Assembly (NCBI GenBank): GCA_035192965.1
Contig: CP136571.1
Coordinates: 2,994,501 to 3,058,500 of the forward strand
DNA: 64,000 nt
Origin: Fuscovulum sp.
Lineage (GTDB): Bacteria; Pseudomonadota; Alphaproteobacteria; Rhodobacterales; Rhodobacteraceae
Reading direction: 5' to 3'
The translations under genes and the position numbers were made by a program. Of this stretch, positions 43,380-53,047 are shown piece by piece; positions within the stretch are counted from its first letter, which is position 1, and every line of letters starts with the position of its first letter. The notes under the pieces are model-generated. The model was not told the origin of the DNA. It saw only the letters and a program-made list of their open reading frames with translations, and made no database searches.

Positions 43380-44813
43380 TTAGGTGCCGCAAAAGGTGAC
43401 ATGGCGGCCAAAGCCCTGCGGCGCGGGCAGCATAAAGGCCTCCCGCTCCACGAACGGCTCTGACACCGCCGCCACCAGCGCCTCGAACGGGGCCATGTCG
43501 CCGCCCGTCGCCGCCGCCAATGCCTCTTCCACCTTGTGATTGCGCGGGATCACCGCCGGATTGGCCGCCCTGATCCGATCCGCCGCATCCGGGGCCAGCC
43601 GTGCTTGCCAGCGCGGCAGCCAGTCGTGCAGCGCCGTCGCATCGGCAAACAACGGCGCGATGCCCGTGGCATCGCCCCCCACCGCCCCCGCCAAGCGGCG
43701 AAAGGTCAGCGTCCAGTCTGCATCCTGCCCCTCCATCGCCGCCAGCAGCGCATCGGCCAGATCGCCATCCCCTGCCTCAGCCCCGGCCAGCCCCAGCTTG
43801 GCCCGCATCACCGCCACCCATTCGGCGCGGTACCGCCCCGCGATCGCCTCCAGCGCGACATTGGCCTTGTCAACGGCCCGGTCCTGATCCGCATCGAACA
43901 GCGGCAGCAACGCCTCGGCCAGCCGCGCCAGATTCCACCCCAGGATTAGCGGCTGGTTGGCATAGGCATACCGCCCGGTATGGTCGATCGACGAAAACAC
44001 CGTCCCCGGCGCATAGCCTTCCATAAAGGCGCAAGGGCCGTAATCGATGGTCTCACCCGACAGCGCCATGTTGTCTGTGTTCATCACCCCATGGATGAAC
44101 CCCACCCCCATCCATTGCGCGATCAGCCGCGCCTGCCGCGCGACCACGGCATCGAACAGCGCGACATAGGGGTTATCCGCCCCCGCCACCTCGGGGAAAT
44201 GCCGCGCAATGGTGTAATCGGCCAAGGCCTTCACCTGCGCCTGATCCCCGCGCGCGGCGAAAAACTGGAACGTCCCCACCCGGATATGGCTCGCCGCCAC
44301 CCGCGCCAGCACGGCACCGGGCAACTCCACCTCGCGCAGCACGGGCGCGCCCGTTGCCACCACCGCCAAAGCCCGCGTCGTGGGGATGCCCAGCGCCGCC
44401 ATCGCCTCGCCCATCACATATTCGCGCAGCATCGGCCCCACCGCCGCCTTGCCATCACCGCCCCGCGAAAACGGCGTCCGCCCCGACCCTTTCAACTGGA
44501 TGTCCCAGCGCCGCCCGGCCCCATCCAGCACCTCGCCCAACAGCAGCGCCCGCCCGTCACCCAGCTGCGGCGAAAATCCCCCGAACTGATGCCCGGCATA
44601 GGCCTGCGCCACCGGCTCCGCACCCGCAGGCAGGCGATTGCCCGACAGCATCTCTGCCGCCCCCGCCTCCAGCCAGTCTGCATCAAGCCCCAGCGACGCC
44701 GCCAATTCTCGGTTCAGCATCAACAGCCGCGGCGCGGGCGCCGGGGCCGGACTAGCAGAAAGAAACGTACCGGGCAGATCGCGGACCCAGGAATTGTCAA
44801 AGGCAAAGGTCAT
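43380..44813 (-). CDS. selO: SelO/YdiU-family protein adenylyltransferase
   Basis: 477 residues of the SelO pseudokinase family, which transfers AMP from ATP to Ser, Thr or Tyr of target proteins. Visible hallmarks are [23 protein letters not shown] (split here by the loop), [18 protein letters not shown] with the nucleotide-binding lysine, and the catalytic [25 protein letters not shown] region. The ending is HVTFCGT; the C-terminal cysteine stands where animal SelO has selenocysteine. The family is linked to redox stress. The ATG at 44813 starts the conserved FDNSW segment. Confidence 0.93.
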   Translation of the reverse strand: MTFAFDNSWVRDLPGTFLSASPAPAPAPRLLMLNRELAASLGLDADWLEAGAAEMLSGNRLPAGAEPVAQAYAGHQFGGFSPQLGDGRALLLGEVLDGAGRRWDIQLKGSGRTPFSRGGDGKAAVGPMLREYVMGEAMAALGIPTTRALAVVATGAPVLREVELPGAVLARVAASHIRVGTFQFFAARGDQAQVKALADYTIARHFPEVAGADNPYVALFDAVVARQARLIAQWMGVGFIHGVMNTDNMALSGETIDYGPCAFMEGYAPGTVFSSIDHTGRYAYANQPLILGWNLARLAEALLPLFDADQDRAVDKANVALEAIAGRYRAEWVAVMRAKLGLAGAEAGDGDLADALLAAMEGQDADWTLTFRRLAGAVGGDATGIAPLFADATALHDWLPRWQARLAPDAADRIRAANPAVIPRNHKVEEALAAATGGDMAPFEALVAAVSEPFVEREAFMLPAPQGFGRHVTFCGT

Positions 44814-44891
44814 GGCTTCCTCAAGCGCCGGATTGGCCCAGGGAATATGGGCGGCAGCGGCGCCGGGAGCAACCCGCACCACATCACGCTG

Positions 44892-45401
44892 TCAGCGGAA
44901 CTCCATCTGCTTCACCTGCCAGATCGACCGGGCATAGATCACCTCGGACTGATAGGCCGACTCGGAATCATAGGGATAGACCAACCACAGCGGCCCCTTG
45001 TCGCGCACCGCAAGGACCTGCCCGTTTTGCTCAAAGGCCAGCATAGGCCCGCCTTCGACTGCGTCGGTCAGGGGAATTTCCACCATGTAATCGTTCAGCG
45101 CCGACGCCGCGACCACCGATCCCTCAGCGCCCAGAATCTCGACCAGCCGCTGCAACGACACGCCGCGAAACACCTGCGGCCCATCGGTCCAGATCGTCGT
45201 CGTCTCGAACTCCACCGTTCCCAGCGCATCCAGCATGGCCAGATCGAACTGCGCGCCTTCAGGGCTGTTCGCGTTGGAAATATCGCCCGTCACCGTCAGG
45301 ATGACCGGCCCCTGTGGCACAGGCAAATGTTCGGCCACGGCCGCCGTACCCACAAGCACGGCACCGACAAAGGCAATTCCCAGCGACCAACGCATCTGCA
45401 A
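44892..45401 (-). CDS. Exported protein resembling a small molybdopterin-oxidoreductase domain
   Basis: 169 residues with a signal peptide ending near GTAAVA/E (23). The mature part (VILTVTGDIS, FDLAMLDALG, VFRGVSLQRLVEILGAEG, IPLTDAVEGGPMLAFEQNG, WLVYPYDS) resembles the oxidoreductase molybdopterin-binding fold, but it is very short and I see no cofactor cysteine. It is probably a periplasmic ligand-binding relative and not an enzyme. It is 78 bases upstream of selO in the same direction, and the downstream side of tRNA-Pro faces it. Confidence 0.72.
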   Translation of the reverse strand: MQMRWSLGIAFVGAVLVGTAAVAEHLPVPQGPVILTVTGDISNANSPEGAQFDLAMLDALGTVEFETTTIWTDGPQVFRGVSLQRLVEILGAEGSVVAASALNDYMVEIPLTDAVEGGPMLAFEQNGQVLAVRDKGPLWLVYPYDSESAYQSEVIYARSIWQVKQMEFR

Positions 45402-45544
45402 TCAGACCCCTTGCCCCATGAACCGCTGTTCTTCCTTATGCCATAAACGCCAAAAAATCATCTATGCTTTGGAGGTAGGTTCCACGCGCCGCAACGGGCA
45501 TATTCGGGCCTGCATCGCCTCTGGTTTGGCATTCGCGCAGGAAG

Positions 45545-45621
45545 TGGTCGGGGTGAGGGGATTCGAACTCCTGACATCCTGCACCCAAAGCAGGCGCGCT
45601 ACCAGACTGCGCTACACCCCG
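45545..45621 (-). tRNA. tRNA-Pro (anticodon TGG)
   Basis: 77 nucleotides with an encoded CCA. The acceptor pairs CGGGGTG with CACCCCG, the D arm contains GCGCAGTCTGGTAGCGC, the anticodon loop is TTTGGGT between CCTGC and GCAGG, and the T arm has GGAGTTCGAATCC. A complete cloverleaf. Confidence 0.96.
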
Positions 45622-45859
45622 ACTGCCTGCCGTATAGGCAAATTAGCGCAGCGCCGCAATGCCGATTGCACTCAGGCCCTCAGTTGCGAACCGGCAACCG
45701 ATCCAAAAGGCAAGGCCATGAAAGTAGGAATTAAACTGGTATTCGCTGCGCGATCCACCCCTTCCGGAACCGCCACGCCATCAACCAGCGCAGCGCCCCG
45801 ATCCGGCATGTTTCACGCGATCGCGCGTAGGTTCCAAAGCACCGAACGCAGCGCCCGCG

Positions 45860-46339
45860 TCACTCGCAGGGCCAGGCGGCGGTGTCTTGCGCGATGGCCG
45901 GGTGGCGCAGTTCGGCCCCCTCCACAATACCCATACGCGCGGCCAGCCCGCCGTTGATTTCCAGCGTGAATTGCACCCCGTCGCCGCCATCGACCGGGGT
46001 CAGATCCCCCGGCACGGCATTGGCATGCACGCGCGTCACCACGCCCCGCGCATCGGCAAAGATCATATCCAAGGGAATCAGTGTGTTCTTCATCCAGAAC
46101 GACGCGCGGCGCGGTTCCTCATAGACGAACAGCATCCCGGCCGACATCGGCATGCTTTCGCGGAACATCAGGCCCTGCGCCCGCTCGGCCCCGTCATCGG
46201 CAAGCTCAACCGTGAACCGCTGCTGCCCCGCCGGGCCACGCACATCGACCGTTTCCACCGAACAGGCCGCCCAGGATGCCACTGGCATCAGGGCCGCCAG
46301 CCCCGCGATCAGCCAAACTGCCGCGTTGCTGCTTCCCAT
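45860..46339 (-). CDS. Exported DUF192 protein
   Basis: 159 residues with a signal peptide (hydrophobic 8-20, cleavage near ASWA/A). The DUF192 core is clear: VELADDGAERAQGLMFRESMP, GMLFVYEEPRRASFWMKNTLIPLDMIFAD (two family blocks) and VQFTLEINGGLAARMGI. The biochemical role of DUF192 is unknown; members are small secreted beta proteins found next to cold-shock genes in many alphaproteobacteria. The start overlaps the end of the cold-shock gene by 31 bases, which suggests one transcript. Confidence 0.88.
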   Translation of the reverse strand: MGSSNAAVWLIAGLAALMPVASWAACSVETVDVRGPAGQQRFTVELADDGAERAQGLMFRESMPMSAGMLFVYEEPRRASFWMKNTLIPLDMIFADARGVVTRVHANAVPGDLTPVDGGDGVQFTLEINGGLAARMGIVEGAELRHPAIAQDTAAWPCE

Positions 46340-46854
46340 GACACCACCTGTACCGCCATACGTCCGCGCTTGCCGTCAACGATCCGCAGACAGACCGCCT
46401 CGCCCGCCTGCAAATCGGCAAAGCCCGAAACGCGCAGCACCTCGATATGGATGAACACGTCCTCGGACCGGCCAAAGACGTTGGCAAAGCCGAATCCCTT
46501 CGCCTTGTCGAACCACTTCACACGTGCGGGTTCCAGGGGCAGTCGGGCGATCTCATCGGCATCGACCGGGGCACTTTCATCCCCCAGCGGAAAGCTGACG
46601 CCTTGCGGAGGCTCGATCTCAAGCACTTCAACTGCCTGAACGCCACGCTGCGTCATCTGAACCTTCACCGAAATCACTGCACCATCCGCCACCGAGTTCT
46701 GCCCGTAGTTGCGCAGGACATTGGCGTGAAGAAGGATATCAGCTCCCCCTTCATCTGCAACAATGAAACCAAATCCCTTGCCGGGATCGAACCACTTCAC
46801 CCGGCCATGCACGACGTGCACGTCCTTATCTTCATCAATCATGTCAGAGGCCAT
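46309..46854 (-). CDS. Tandem two-domain cold-shock protein
   Basis: 181 residues with two CSD beta-barrels. Domain 1 (about 12-80) holds GRVKWFDPGKGFGFIVADEGG and DILLHANVL, and domain 2 (about 108-172) holds ARVKWFDKAKGFGFANVFG and DVFIHIEVL. The RNP1 (KGFGF) and RNP2-like (DILLH, DVFIH) motifs for nucleic acid binding are present in both. Most bacterial Csp proteins have one domain; a two-domain form is typical of alphaproteobacteria. I used the ATG at 46854; the ATG at 46842 is also possible. Confidence 0.88.
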   Translation of the reverse strand: MASDMIDEDKDVHVVHGRVKWFDPGKGFGFIVADEGGADILLHANVLRNYGQNSVADGAVISVKVQMTQRGVQAVEVLEIEPPQGVSFPLGDESAPVDADEIARLPLEPARVKWFDKAKGFGFANVFGRSEDVFIHIEVLRVSGFADLQAGEAVCLRIVDGKRGRMAVQVVSWEAATRQFG

Positions 46855-46938
46855 TTCCCCAGCCAAAGCTCCTGCAAGACATGACTCCAATGCTGAGGGT
46901 GATTCAAGCGCAAAGTGTTAACTTGTTTGAAGGCATTC

Positions 46939-46955
46939 ATTCGCGAAGCGCGAAT
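46939..46955 (-). terminator. Triloop hairpin immediately after pdxH
   Basis: ATTCGCG and CGCGAAT pair perfectly with an AAG/CTT triloop, one base after the pdxH stop. It resembles the single units of the hairpin arrays, but with a different loop. It probably ends or protects the pdxH message. Confidence 0.5.
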
Positions 46956-46956
46956 T

Positions 46957-47571
46957 TCACGGGTTCAACCGGGAAATCTCCCACGGCATCCCCCCGGCTG
47001 TTCCGCCCTCGGCCCGCGTCCAGCGGAACCGGTCATGCAGGCGGAACGGGCCATCCGCCCAGAACTCGATTTCCACCGGCCGGATGCGGATGCCGCCCCA
47101 GAAGGGCGGGCGTTTAGGCATCGGCCCCTGCTCCATCGTCACCTTCGCCACCTCGGCCATCAGCGCCGTGCGCGATGCCAACGGCTGCGACTGCGCCGAA
47201 GCCCAGGCCCCCAACCGGCTTTTCAGGCTGCGGCTGGCGTAATACTCATCCGCCTTCGGCCCCTCTTCACGTTCCGTCACCCCCCGCACCCGGATCTGGC
47301 GGCGCAGGGATTTCCAATGCAAAACAAAGGCCGCCGTGCCGCTCGCCGCAATCTCCTGCCCCTTGCGCGAGGTATAATTGGTGTAGAACACAAAGGCATC
47401 CGCCTCGATTTCCTTCAGCAAAACCATGCGCACATTGGGCATCCCCGCGCTGTCCACAGTCGCCAGGGCAATGGCGTTGGGGTCGTTCGGCTCCACCGGT
47501 TCCGCCTCGGCCAACCAGGCCCGCGCGATGGCAAAGGGGTCATCGCCCGCAAAAATTCCGCTTCTGTCCAT
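46957..47571 (-). CDS. pdxH: Pyridoxamine 5'-phosphate oxidase
   Basis: 204 residues. This FMN enzyme makes pyridoxal phosphate from pyridoxine or pyridoxamine phosphate. Conserved FMN and substrate segments are [59 protein letters not shown] and the C-terminal RLHDRFRW and W-x-I-x-RLNP ending (WEISRLNP), which is diagnostic for PdxH. It is divergent from fabI across a 111-base gap. The PLP it supplies is used by Tpa, Kbl and the aminotransferase in this window, though no shared regulation is visible. Confidence 0.95.
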   Translation of the reverse strand: MDRSGIFAGDDPFAIARAWLAEAEPVEPNDPNAIALATVDSAGMPNVRMVLLKEIEADAFVFYTNYTSRKGQEIAASGTAAFVLHWKSLRRQIRVRGVTEREEGPKADEYYASRSLKSRLGAWASAQSQPLASRTALMAEVAKVTMEQGPMPKRPPFWGGIRIRPVEIEFWADGPFRLHDRFRWTRAEGGTAGGMPWEISRLNP

Positions 47572-47682
47572 GCTTTTCCCGCCCGATCATCCTGTGTTGC
47601 AGGTCGACCGGCCACCCTTGATGCAGCCTGTCGGATCGCCTACACGTCTACGACGTTACTTAGGGTGGGTGAGGGACAGGCA

Positions 47683-48510
47683 ATGTCAACCGGACTTATG
47701 GCAGGAAAGCGCGGGCTCATCATGGGTCTTGCAAATGACAAATCCATCGCCTGGGGCATTGCAAAGACCCTTGCCGATCACGGCGCGGAAATGGCCTTCT
47801 CATATCAGGGAGAGGCGCTGAAAAAGCGCGTCGAACCGCTTGCCGCCTCGATTGGCACCCCGCTTCTCTTCGAATGTGACGTTGCGTCAGAAGAGTCGAT
47901 GGACGCGCTTTTCGCGGGCCTGAAGGCCGAATGGGGCCAGATCGATTTCCTCGTTCATGCCATCGGATTCTCCGACAAGAACGAATTGCGCGGCCGCTAC
48001 GTCGACACGTCGCGCGCCAACTTTCTGATGACGATGGATATCTCCGTCTATTCCTTCACCGCCGTCTGCCAGCGCGCGGCCGCCATCATGGCCCCCGGCG
48101 GGTCGCTCCTGACGCTCACCTATTACGGTGCGGAAAAGGTCATGCCGCATTACAACGTGATGGGTCTGGCCAAGGCCGCGCTGGAGGCATCGGTGAAATA
48201 CATCGCCGAAGACCTCGGCAAGGACGGCATCCGCGTCAACGCCATCTCGGCTGGCCCGATCAAGACGCTGGCCGCTTCCGGCATCGGTGATTTCCGCTAC
48301 ATCATGAAGTGGAACGAACTGAACTCCCCCCTCCGCCGCAACGTCACGCAAGAAGAGGTGGGCAAGGCCGCGCTTTACCTGCTCTCCGATCTCGGCTCCG
48401 GCACCACGGGCGAAAACCTGCATGTCGATGCGGGCTATCATGTCGTGGGGATGAAGGCCGTAGATGCCCCAGATATCGACGCGGTGACCGGGCGGAACGG
48501 CAAGGAATGA
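47683..48510 (+). CDS. fabI: Enoyl-[acyl-carrier-protein] reductase (NADH)
   Basis: 275 residues of the FabI branch of the SDR superfamily, which carries out the last reduction of each fatty-acid elongation cycle. It has GLMAGKRGLIMGLANDKSIAWGIAK at the N-terminus (two halves of the NAD site), SFQ-type segment SYQGEAL, DFLVHAIGFSDK, the catalytic pair in YNVMGLAKAALE (Tyr-x6-Lys), and ISAGPIKTLAASGI. GAGGGACAGG precedes the ATG at 47683. The stop overlaps the start of the LysE-type gene. Confidence 0.95.
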   Translation: MSTGLMAGKRGLIMGLANDKSIAWGIAKTLADHGAEMAFSYQGEALKKRVEPLAASIGTPLLFECDVASEESMDALFAGLKAEWGQIDFLVHAIGFSDKNELRGRYVDTSRANFLMTMDISVYSFTAVCQRAAAIMAPGGSLLTLTYYGAEKVMPHYNVMGLAKAALEASVKYIAEDLGKDGIRVNAISAGPIKTLAASGIGDFRYIMKWNELNSPLRRNVTQEEVGKAALYLLSDLGSGTTGENLHVDAGYHVVGMKAVDAPDIDAVTGRNGKE

Positions 48511-49121
48511 CCATCGCCGCCTTCCTGGCCTTTGTCGGTTTGGTAATTTTCGCCGCCATCTCGCCCGGCCCCGCCGTGCTGATGTCGGCCCGCACCGGCC
48601 TGACCGAAGGCTTCCGCACCGGACTGATGCTTGCCATGGGTATCGGCGCGGGCGCGGTCGTCTGGGCCTCTGCCGCGATGTTCGGGCTCAACCTCCTGTT
48701 CGCCGCCGCCCCGGCCCTGCTCTGGGCGCTGAAGATCGGCGGCGGGCTTTACCTCATCTGGATGGCCATCCACCTCTGGCGCGACGCCAAGACCCCGCTC
48801 GTCACCGATGACACGCGCCCCGTGCCGCGCTCGGCGCTGTCGGCCTTCCGCCTTGGCCTCTTCACGCAACTGGCCAACCCGAAACCGGCAGTCATGTTTT
48901 CCGCCATCTTCCTCGGCACCGTGCCGCAGGGCACGCCGCTTTGGGTCTATCTCGCGCTTCTCGCCGTTATTTTCACGTCTGAGACCCTCTGGAATACCCT
49001 CGTCGCGCGCATCTTCTCGCTCGACAGCACCCGCGCCCGCTACATCAGCCTGAAAACCGTCATCGACCGCAGCTTCGGGGGCCTTCTCGCGCTTCTCGGG
49101 GTCAAGATCGCCGCCACCTGA
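48507..49121 (+). CDS. LysE/RhtB-family amino-acid exporter
   Basis: 204 residues with six predicted helices. The signature [22 protein letters not shown] is near the N-terminus, and [17 protein letters not shown] lies in the middle. The family exports amino acids such as homoserine, threonine or lysine; the substrate is not predictable. It is translationally coupled to fabI by ATGA although the functions are unrelated, which happens often in compact genomes. Confidence 0.88.
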   Translation: MTIAAFLAFVGLVIFAAISPGPAVLMSARTGLTEGFRTGLMLAMGIGAGAVVWASAAMFGLNLLFAAAPALLWALKIGGGLYLIWMAIHLWRDAKTPLVTDDTRPVPRSALSAFRLGLFTQLANPKPAVMFSAIFLGTVPQGTPLWVYLALLAVIFTSETLWNTLVARIFSLDSTRARYISLKTVIDRSFGGLLALLGVKIAAT

Positions 49122-49137
49122 ACACAGGAGTTGCCCC

Positions 49138-49647
49138 ATGGCCGCCGAACGCCTCCCGCATGAAAAAGGCTTCCACGTCAGCTGGGACCAGATCCACCGC
49201 GACGCCCGCGCGCTCGCATGGCGGATGGATGGCAAAGGTCCGGGCGAAGGCGGTGCCTGGAAGGCCGTGGTCGGCATCACACGCGGCGGCCTCGTCCCCG
49301 CGATGATCGTCTCGCGCGAACTGGACATCCGCGTCGTCGATACGATCAGCGTCAAATCCTACAACCACCAATCCCAGACCGAGGCCCGCGTCACCAAGGC
49401 CCCGCAAGAAGACCTGATGGGCGATGGCACCGGCATCCTGATCGTCGACGACCTCGTCGACAGCGGCAAAACGCTGGAACTGGTCCGCCGCCTCTACCCA
49501 AAGGCCCATTTCGCCACCGTCTATGCCAAACCCCATGGCAAGCCGCAGGTCGATACCTATGTGACCGAGGTCAGCCAGGACACCTGGATCTTCTTCCCCT
49601 GGGACATGGCGCTGCAATACGTCCAACCCTTCCGCGGCACGGATTGA
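49138..49647 (+). CDS. gpt: Xanthine phosphoribosyltransferase
   Basis: 169 residues of the type I phosphoribosyltransferase family, very similar in layout to E. coli Gpt: [18 protein letters not shown] at the start, [18 protein letters not shown], and the PRPP-binding loop [18 protein letters not shown]. It ends in [10 protein letters not shown]. It salvages xanthine and guanine. AGGAG precedes the ATG, 16 bases after the LysE-type gene. A hairpin array begins on the base after the stop codon. Confidence 0.92.
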   Translation: MAAERLPHEKGFHVSWDQIHRDARALAWRMDGKGPGEGGAWKAVVGITRGGLVPAMIVSRELDIRVVDTISVKSYNHQSQTEARVTKAPQEDLMGDGTGILIVDDLVDSGKTLELVRRLYPKAHFATVYAKPHGKPQVDTYVTEVSQDTWIFFPWDMALQYVQPFRGTD

Positions 49648-49757
49648 GCGTTTTCTGACGCAGAAAACGCACCGGAATTTGACGCAAATTCCGGCCCCCG
49701 CCCTTGGACCCCGCTTTCTGCGTCAGAAAGCGGCGCGAAATCTGCGTCAGATTTCGC
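49648..49757. repeat. Array of four short inverted repeats with ACG/CGT loops after gpt
   Basis: 49648-49670: arms GCGTTTTCTG/CAGAAAACGC, loop ACG. 49672-49694: arms CCGGAATTTG/CAAATTCCGG, loop ACG. 49711-49733: arms CCGCTTTCTG/CAGAAAGCGG, loop CGT. 49735-49757: arms GCGAAATCTG/CAGATTTCGC, loop CGT. Every arm pair is perfect over ten bases. The two left units have ACG loops and the two right units have CGT loops, so the whole array is a dyad around a 16-base spacer. Units one and two match those at 26000-26044. Confidence 0.95.
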
Positions 49758-49890
49758 CACCCCTCGCCCGCCATTTCGCACAGACGCGCCCGCCACACTG
49801 TCGCAAACGATGCGCCCCCCGCGCAAATTGGCGGTCGCAGCCTGCATCTTCCCCCCCTAGACTGGCCGCGAACAGCCCACGGAGCCACCG

Positions 49891-51069
49891 ATGACCCTGC
49901 CCCTGAACCCCGCCATGGCCGCCACCGATCCCCCCCCGGTGATGGAGGCGCGGCGTTGGCTGCAAGGGGCCAGTTTTCCCGCAGACCGCCCCCTGATCAA
50001 TGTCAGCCAAGCCGCCCCGGTGGACCCGCCGCCCCTCGGCCTGCGGCAGGCGCTGGCCGATGCCGCGCTGCACAATGACGCCGCGCATCTTTATGGCCCC
50101 GTCCTCGGCCTGCCCGAACTGCGCGCGGAAATCGCGGCGCAATGGTCCCTGGCCTATGGCGGCACGATCCACGACTCGCAAGTCGCCATAACCCAGGGTT
50201 GCAATCAGGCCTTCACCGCCATCATGTCCACCCTCGCGGGCGCGGGGGATGAGGTGATCCTGCCAACCCCATGGTATTTCAACCACAAGATGTGGCTGGA
50301 CATGCAGGGTGTCACCACGGTTCCCCTGCCCGCCGGCCCCGGCCTCATCCCGCAGGCCGCCGATGCCGCCCGCCTGATCACCCCCCGCACCCGCGCCATC
50401 GTGCTGGTCAGCCCCAACAATCCCGGCGGCGTGGAATACCCGGCGGAAACGCTCGCCGCCTTCCGCGACCTCTGCCGCGCGCATGACCTTGCCCTCATCG
50501 TCGATGAAACCTACCGCGATTTCGACGCGCGGTCTGGCCGCCCCCATGACCTCTTCACCGATCCCGACTGGCACGACACGCTGATCCAGCTTTACAGCTT
50601 TTCCAAAGCCTACCGCCTGACCGGTCACCGCGTCGGCGCCATTGTCGCCAGCACCGCGCGGCTGGCCGAGGTGGAAAAGTTCCTAGACACCGTCGCCATC
50701 TGCCCAAGCCAACTGGGCCAGATCGGCGCGCTTTGGGGGATGCGGAACCTGGCCCAATGGGTAGCAGGCGAACGGGATGAAATTCTGTCGCGCCGTGCCG
50801 CCATGGTGAGCGGCTTTGCCGCCCTTCCCGATTGGAAACTCCTCGGCTGCGGCGCCTATTTCGCCTATGTCGAACACCCCTTCGACATGGCCTCCGACGC
50901 GCTGGCCAAACAGCTTGTGCACGATGCCTCGCTCCTCATGCTGCCCGGCACCATGTTCCAGCCCCCCGGCAACCCCGACGGCCGCCGCCAGCTGCGCATC
51001 GCCTTTGCCAATGTCGATGCCACCGGGATCACCGAGATGTTTCGCAGGCTGGCCGCCTTCCGCCCCTAG
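49891..51069 (+). CDS. Class I/II PLP-dependent aminotransferase
   Basis: 392 residues of fold-type I, aspartate-aminotransferase-like. Key segments are VAITQGCNQAFTAIM, VILPTPWYFNHKMWLDMQG, VLVSPNNPGGVEYP, LIVDETYRDF and the PLP lysine in LYSFSKAYRLTGHRVG, with a conserved arginine near the end (RRQLRIAFAN). The exact amino donor is not predictable. It stands alone between the hairpin array and the foldase gene. Confidence 0.87.
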   Translation: MTLPLNPAMAATDPPPVMEARRWLQGASFPADRPLINVSQAAPVDPPPLGLRQALADAALHNDAAHLYGPVLGLPELRAEIAAQWSLAYGGTIHDSQVAITQGCNQAFTAIMSTLAGAGDEVILPTPWYFNHKMWLDMQGVTTVPLPAGPGLIPQAADAARLITPRTRAIVLVSPNNPGGVEYPAETLAAFRDLCRAHDLALIVDETYRDFDARSGRPHDLFTDPDWHDTLIQLYSFSKAYRLTGHRVGAIVASTARLAEVEKFLDTVAICPSQLGQIGALWGMRNLAQWVAGERDEILSRRAAMVSGFAALPDWKLLGCGAYFAYVEHPFDMASDALAKQLVHDASLLMLPGTMFQPPGNPDGRRQLRIAFANVDATGITEMFRRLAAFRP

Positions 51070-51167
51070 CCCCGCTTGCCCAGCGCGCCGTCACCCACTA
51101 GACAGGCCCCGACCGCAGACAAACCTGCAGACCCATGACCACCCAACAGCCCGCAAAGGCGCGACCG

Positions 51168-53039
51168 ATGGCCAAAGAACCCGCACCCGACCAGCCCCGC
51201 AAGAAGATGAAGGCCAGCAACCTCTTTGTCTGGATCATCCTTGTCCTTGTGATGATCGGCCTCGGCGGCTTTGGCGTCACCAATTTCGGCGGGGGCCTCA
51301 CCTCCATCGGCCGGGTTGGCGACCGTGACATCGAGATGAACGATTACGCCCGCGCCCTGCGGCAAGAGATGGATGCAATCTCGGCCCAGTTCGGGGCGCC
51401 CATCACCTTTGCACAGGCGCAGGCCTTCGGTCTGGACCAGCAGGTGCTGCAAACCGTGATCACCCGCACCGCGCTGGACAATGAGGCGGATCGCATCGGC
51501 ATCTCGGCCGGCGATGCCACCGTGGCGGGCGAAATCACCGCCATGCGCGCCTTTCAGGGCACCGCGGGCAGCTTTGATCGCGAAACCTATCGCTTCACGC
51601 TCGAACGCAACAACCTGACCGAGGCGCAGTTCGAAGCGGGCATCCGCAGCGACGTCGCCCGCTCCATCCTGCAAGGCGCAATCGTCGGCGGCTTCACCGC
51701 CCCGCCGGCCGTGGTGGACCGGCTCTCCGCATGGGCCGGGGAACGGCGCGGCTTCTCGCTCCTGCCGCTGACCGAGGCGGATCTTCCCGCCCCCGTCGCC
51801 GCCCCGACCGATGCAGACCTGCAAGCCTTCTACGACGCCAATATCGAACGCTTCACAAAGGGTGAGGCAAAGCGCATCACCTATGTCTCCCTTCTTCCCG
51901 AAGCGCTCGCCCCCACGATGGAGGTCGACGAACAGGCGCTGCGCGATCTCTATGACGCCCGCATCGACGAATTCATGATCCCCGAAAAGCGCCTTGTCGA
52001 ACGCCTCGTCTATCCCACGGATGCCGAGGCGCAGGCCGCAAAGGCCCGGCTGGACGCGGGCGAGGTCACCTTTGACACCCTCGTCGCAGAACGCGGCCTC
52101 TCGCTCGATGACATCGACCTTGGCGATGTGGCGCAATCCGATCTGGGCGCTGCAGGCGAAGCTGTCTTCGCCCTGACCGAACCCGGCGTCGCGGGCCCAG
52201 TGCAATCCGACCTTGGCCCTGCCCTGTTCCGGATGAACGCTATCCTTGCCGCGCAGGAAACCAGCTTTGAAGAGGCGCAGGAAACCCTCGGCGCAGAGCT
52301 TCGCACCGATGCCGCCCGTCGCGCCATTGGCGCGCGGATTGAGGAAATCGACGATCTCCTCGCCTCCGGTGCCGATCTCGAAGAGGTCGCGCAGGAAACC
52401 GGGATGGAACTGGCAACGATCGATTACATCGCCACCGACACCCCCGAAGGCATCACCGCCTATCCCGGCTTCCGCGAGGCAGCCGATGCCATCGCCGAAG
52501 GCGACTTCCCCGAAGTGACGCAGCTCGCCGATGGCGGCCTTGTCGCCCTGCGCCTTGATGCCGTCGTCCCCCCCACCCCCATCCCGTTGGATGAGGCGCG
52601 CGAAGACGTGCTCGCAGGCTGGCAGGCCGAAGCCACCGCCAAGGCACTCGCTGACCGCGCCGCCGCCATCAAGACCGAGGTCGAGGGCGGGGCCGCCCTC
52701 GGCGGCTTCGGCATCGTCAGCGTCACCCGCGACATCACCCGCGACGGCTTCGTCGAAGGCGCCCCCACCACCCTGCTGCCCACGCTCTTTACCATGGCCG
52801 AGGGCGAGGTTCAGGTGATCCAGGGCGAAGGCTTCACCGGCCTTGTCCGGCTCGACACCATTCAGGCCGCAGAAACCGAAGGGGATGAGGCCGCCGCCCT
52901 GCGCGATTCCATTGAACTTCGCGCCCGTCAGGCGCTGGCACAGGATGCCTTCACCCTCTTCACCAATGCGCTCTCGAACGAGGCCGGCATCCAGATCGAC
53001 CAGACCGCGCTGAACGCGGTCCATGCCCAGATGAACTGA
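51168..53039 (+). CDS. PpiD/SurA-like membrane-anchored peptidyl-prolyl isomerase (foldase)
   Basis: 623 residues. A short basic cytosolic N-terminus is followed by one membrane helix (LFVWIILVLVMIGLGGFGV, about 19-37) and a large periplasmic part. This consists of a SurA-N-like chaperone domain (about 50-230), a parvulin-like rotamase region (about 250-370) and a second lobe. Acidic residues are abundant, as in PpiD. It helps fold exported proteins at the inner membrane. I chose the ATG at 51168 because AAAGG lies eight bases before it; an ATG at 51135 is in frame but lacks a ribosome site. trpE begins eight bases after its stop. Confidence 0.87.
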   Translation: MAKEPAPDQPRKKMKASNLFVWIILVLVMIGLGGFGVTNFGGGLTSIGRVGDRDIEMNDYARALRQEMDAISAQFGAPITFAQAQAFGLDQQVLQTVITRTALDNEADRIGISAGDATVAGEITAMRAFQGTAGSFDRETYRFTLERNNLTEAQFEAGIRSDVARSILQGAIVGGFTAPPAVVDRLSAWAGERRGFSLLPLTEADLPAPVAAPTDADLQAFYDANIERFTKGEAKRITYVSLLPEALAPTMEVDEQALRDLYDARIDEFMIPEKRLVERLVYPTDAEAQAAKARLDAGEVTFDTLVAERGLSLDDIDLGDVAQSDLGAAGEAVFALTEPGVAGPVQSDLGPALFRMNAILAAQETSFEEAQETLGAELRTDAARRAIGARIEEIDDLLASGADLEEVAQETGMELATIDYIATDTPEGITAYPGFREAADAIAEGDFPEVTQLADGGLVALRLDAVVPPTPIPLDEAREDVLAGWQAEATAKALADRAAAIKTEVEGGAALGGFGIVSVTRDITRDGFVEGAPTTLLPTLFTMAEGEVQVIQGEGFTGLVRLDTIQAAETEGDEAAALRDSIELRARQALAQDAFTLFTNALSNEAGIQIDQTALNAVHAQMN

Positions 53040-53047
53040 CGCCCAAG

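Noticed and set aside
45718..45957. Short plus-strand ORF starting MKVGIKLVFAARS near tRNA-Pro
   Set aside because: A ribosome-like AAGG precedes it, but most of it overlaps the DUF192 gene in antisense and the translation becomes Arg/Pro-rich.
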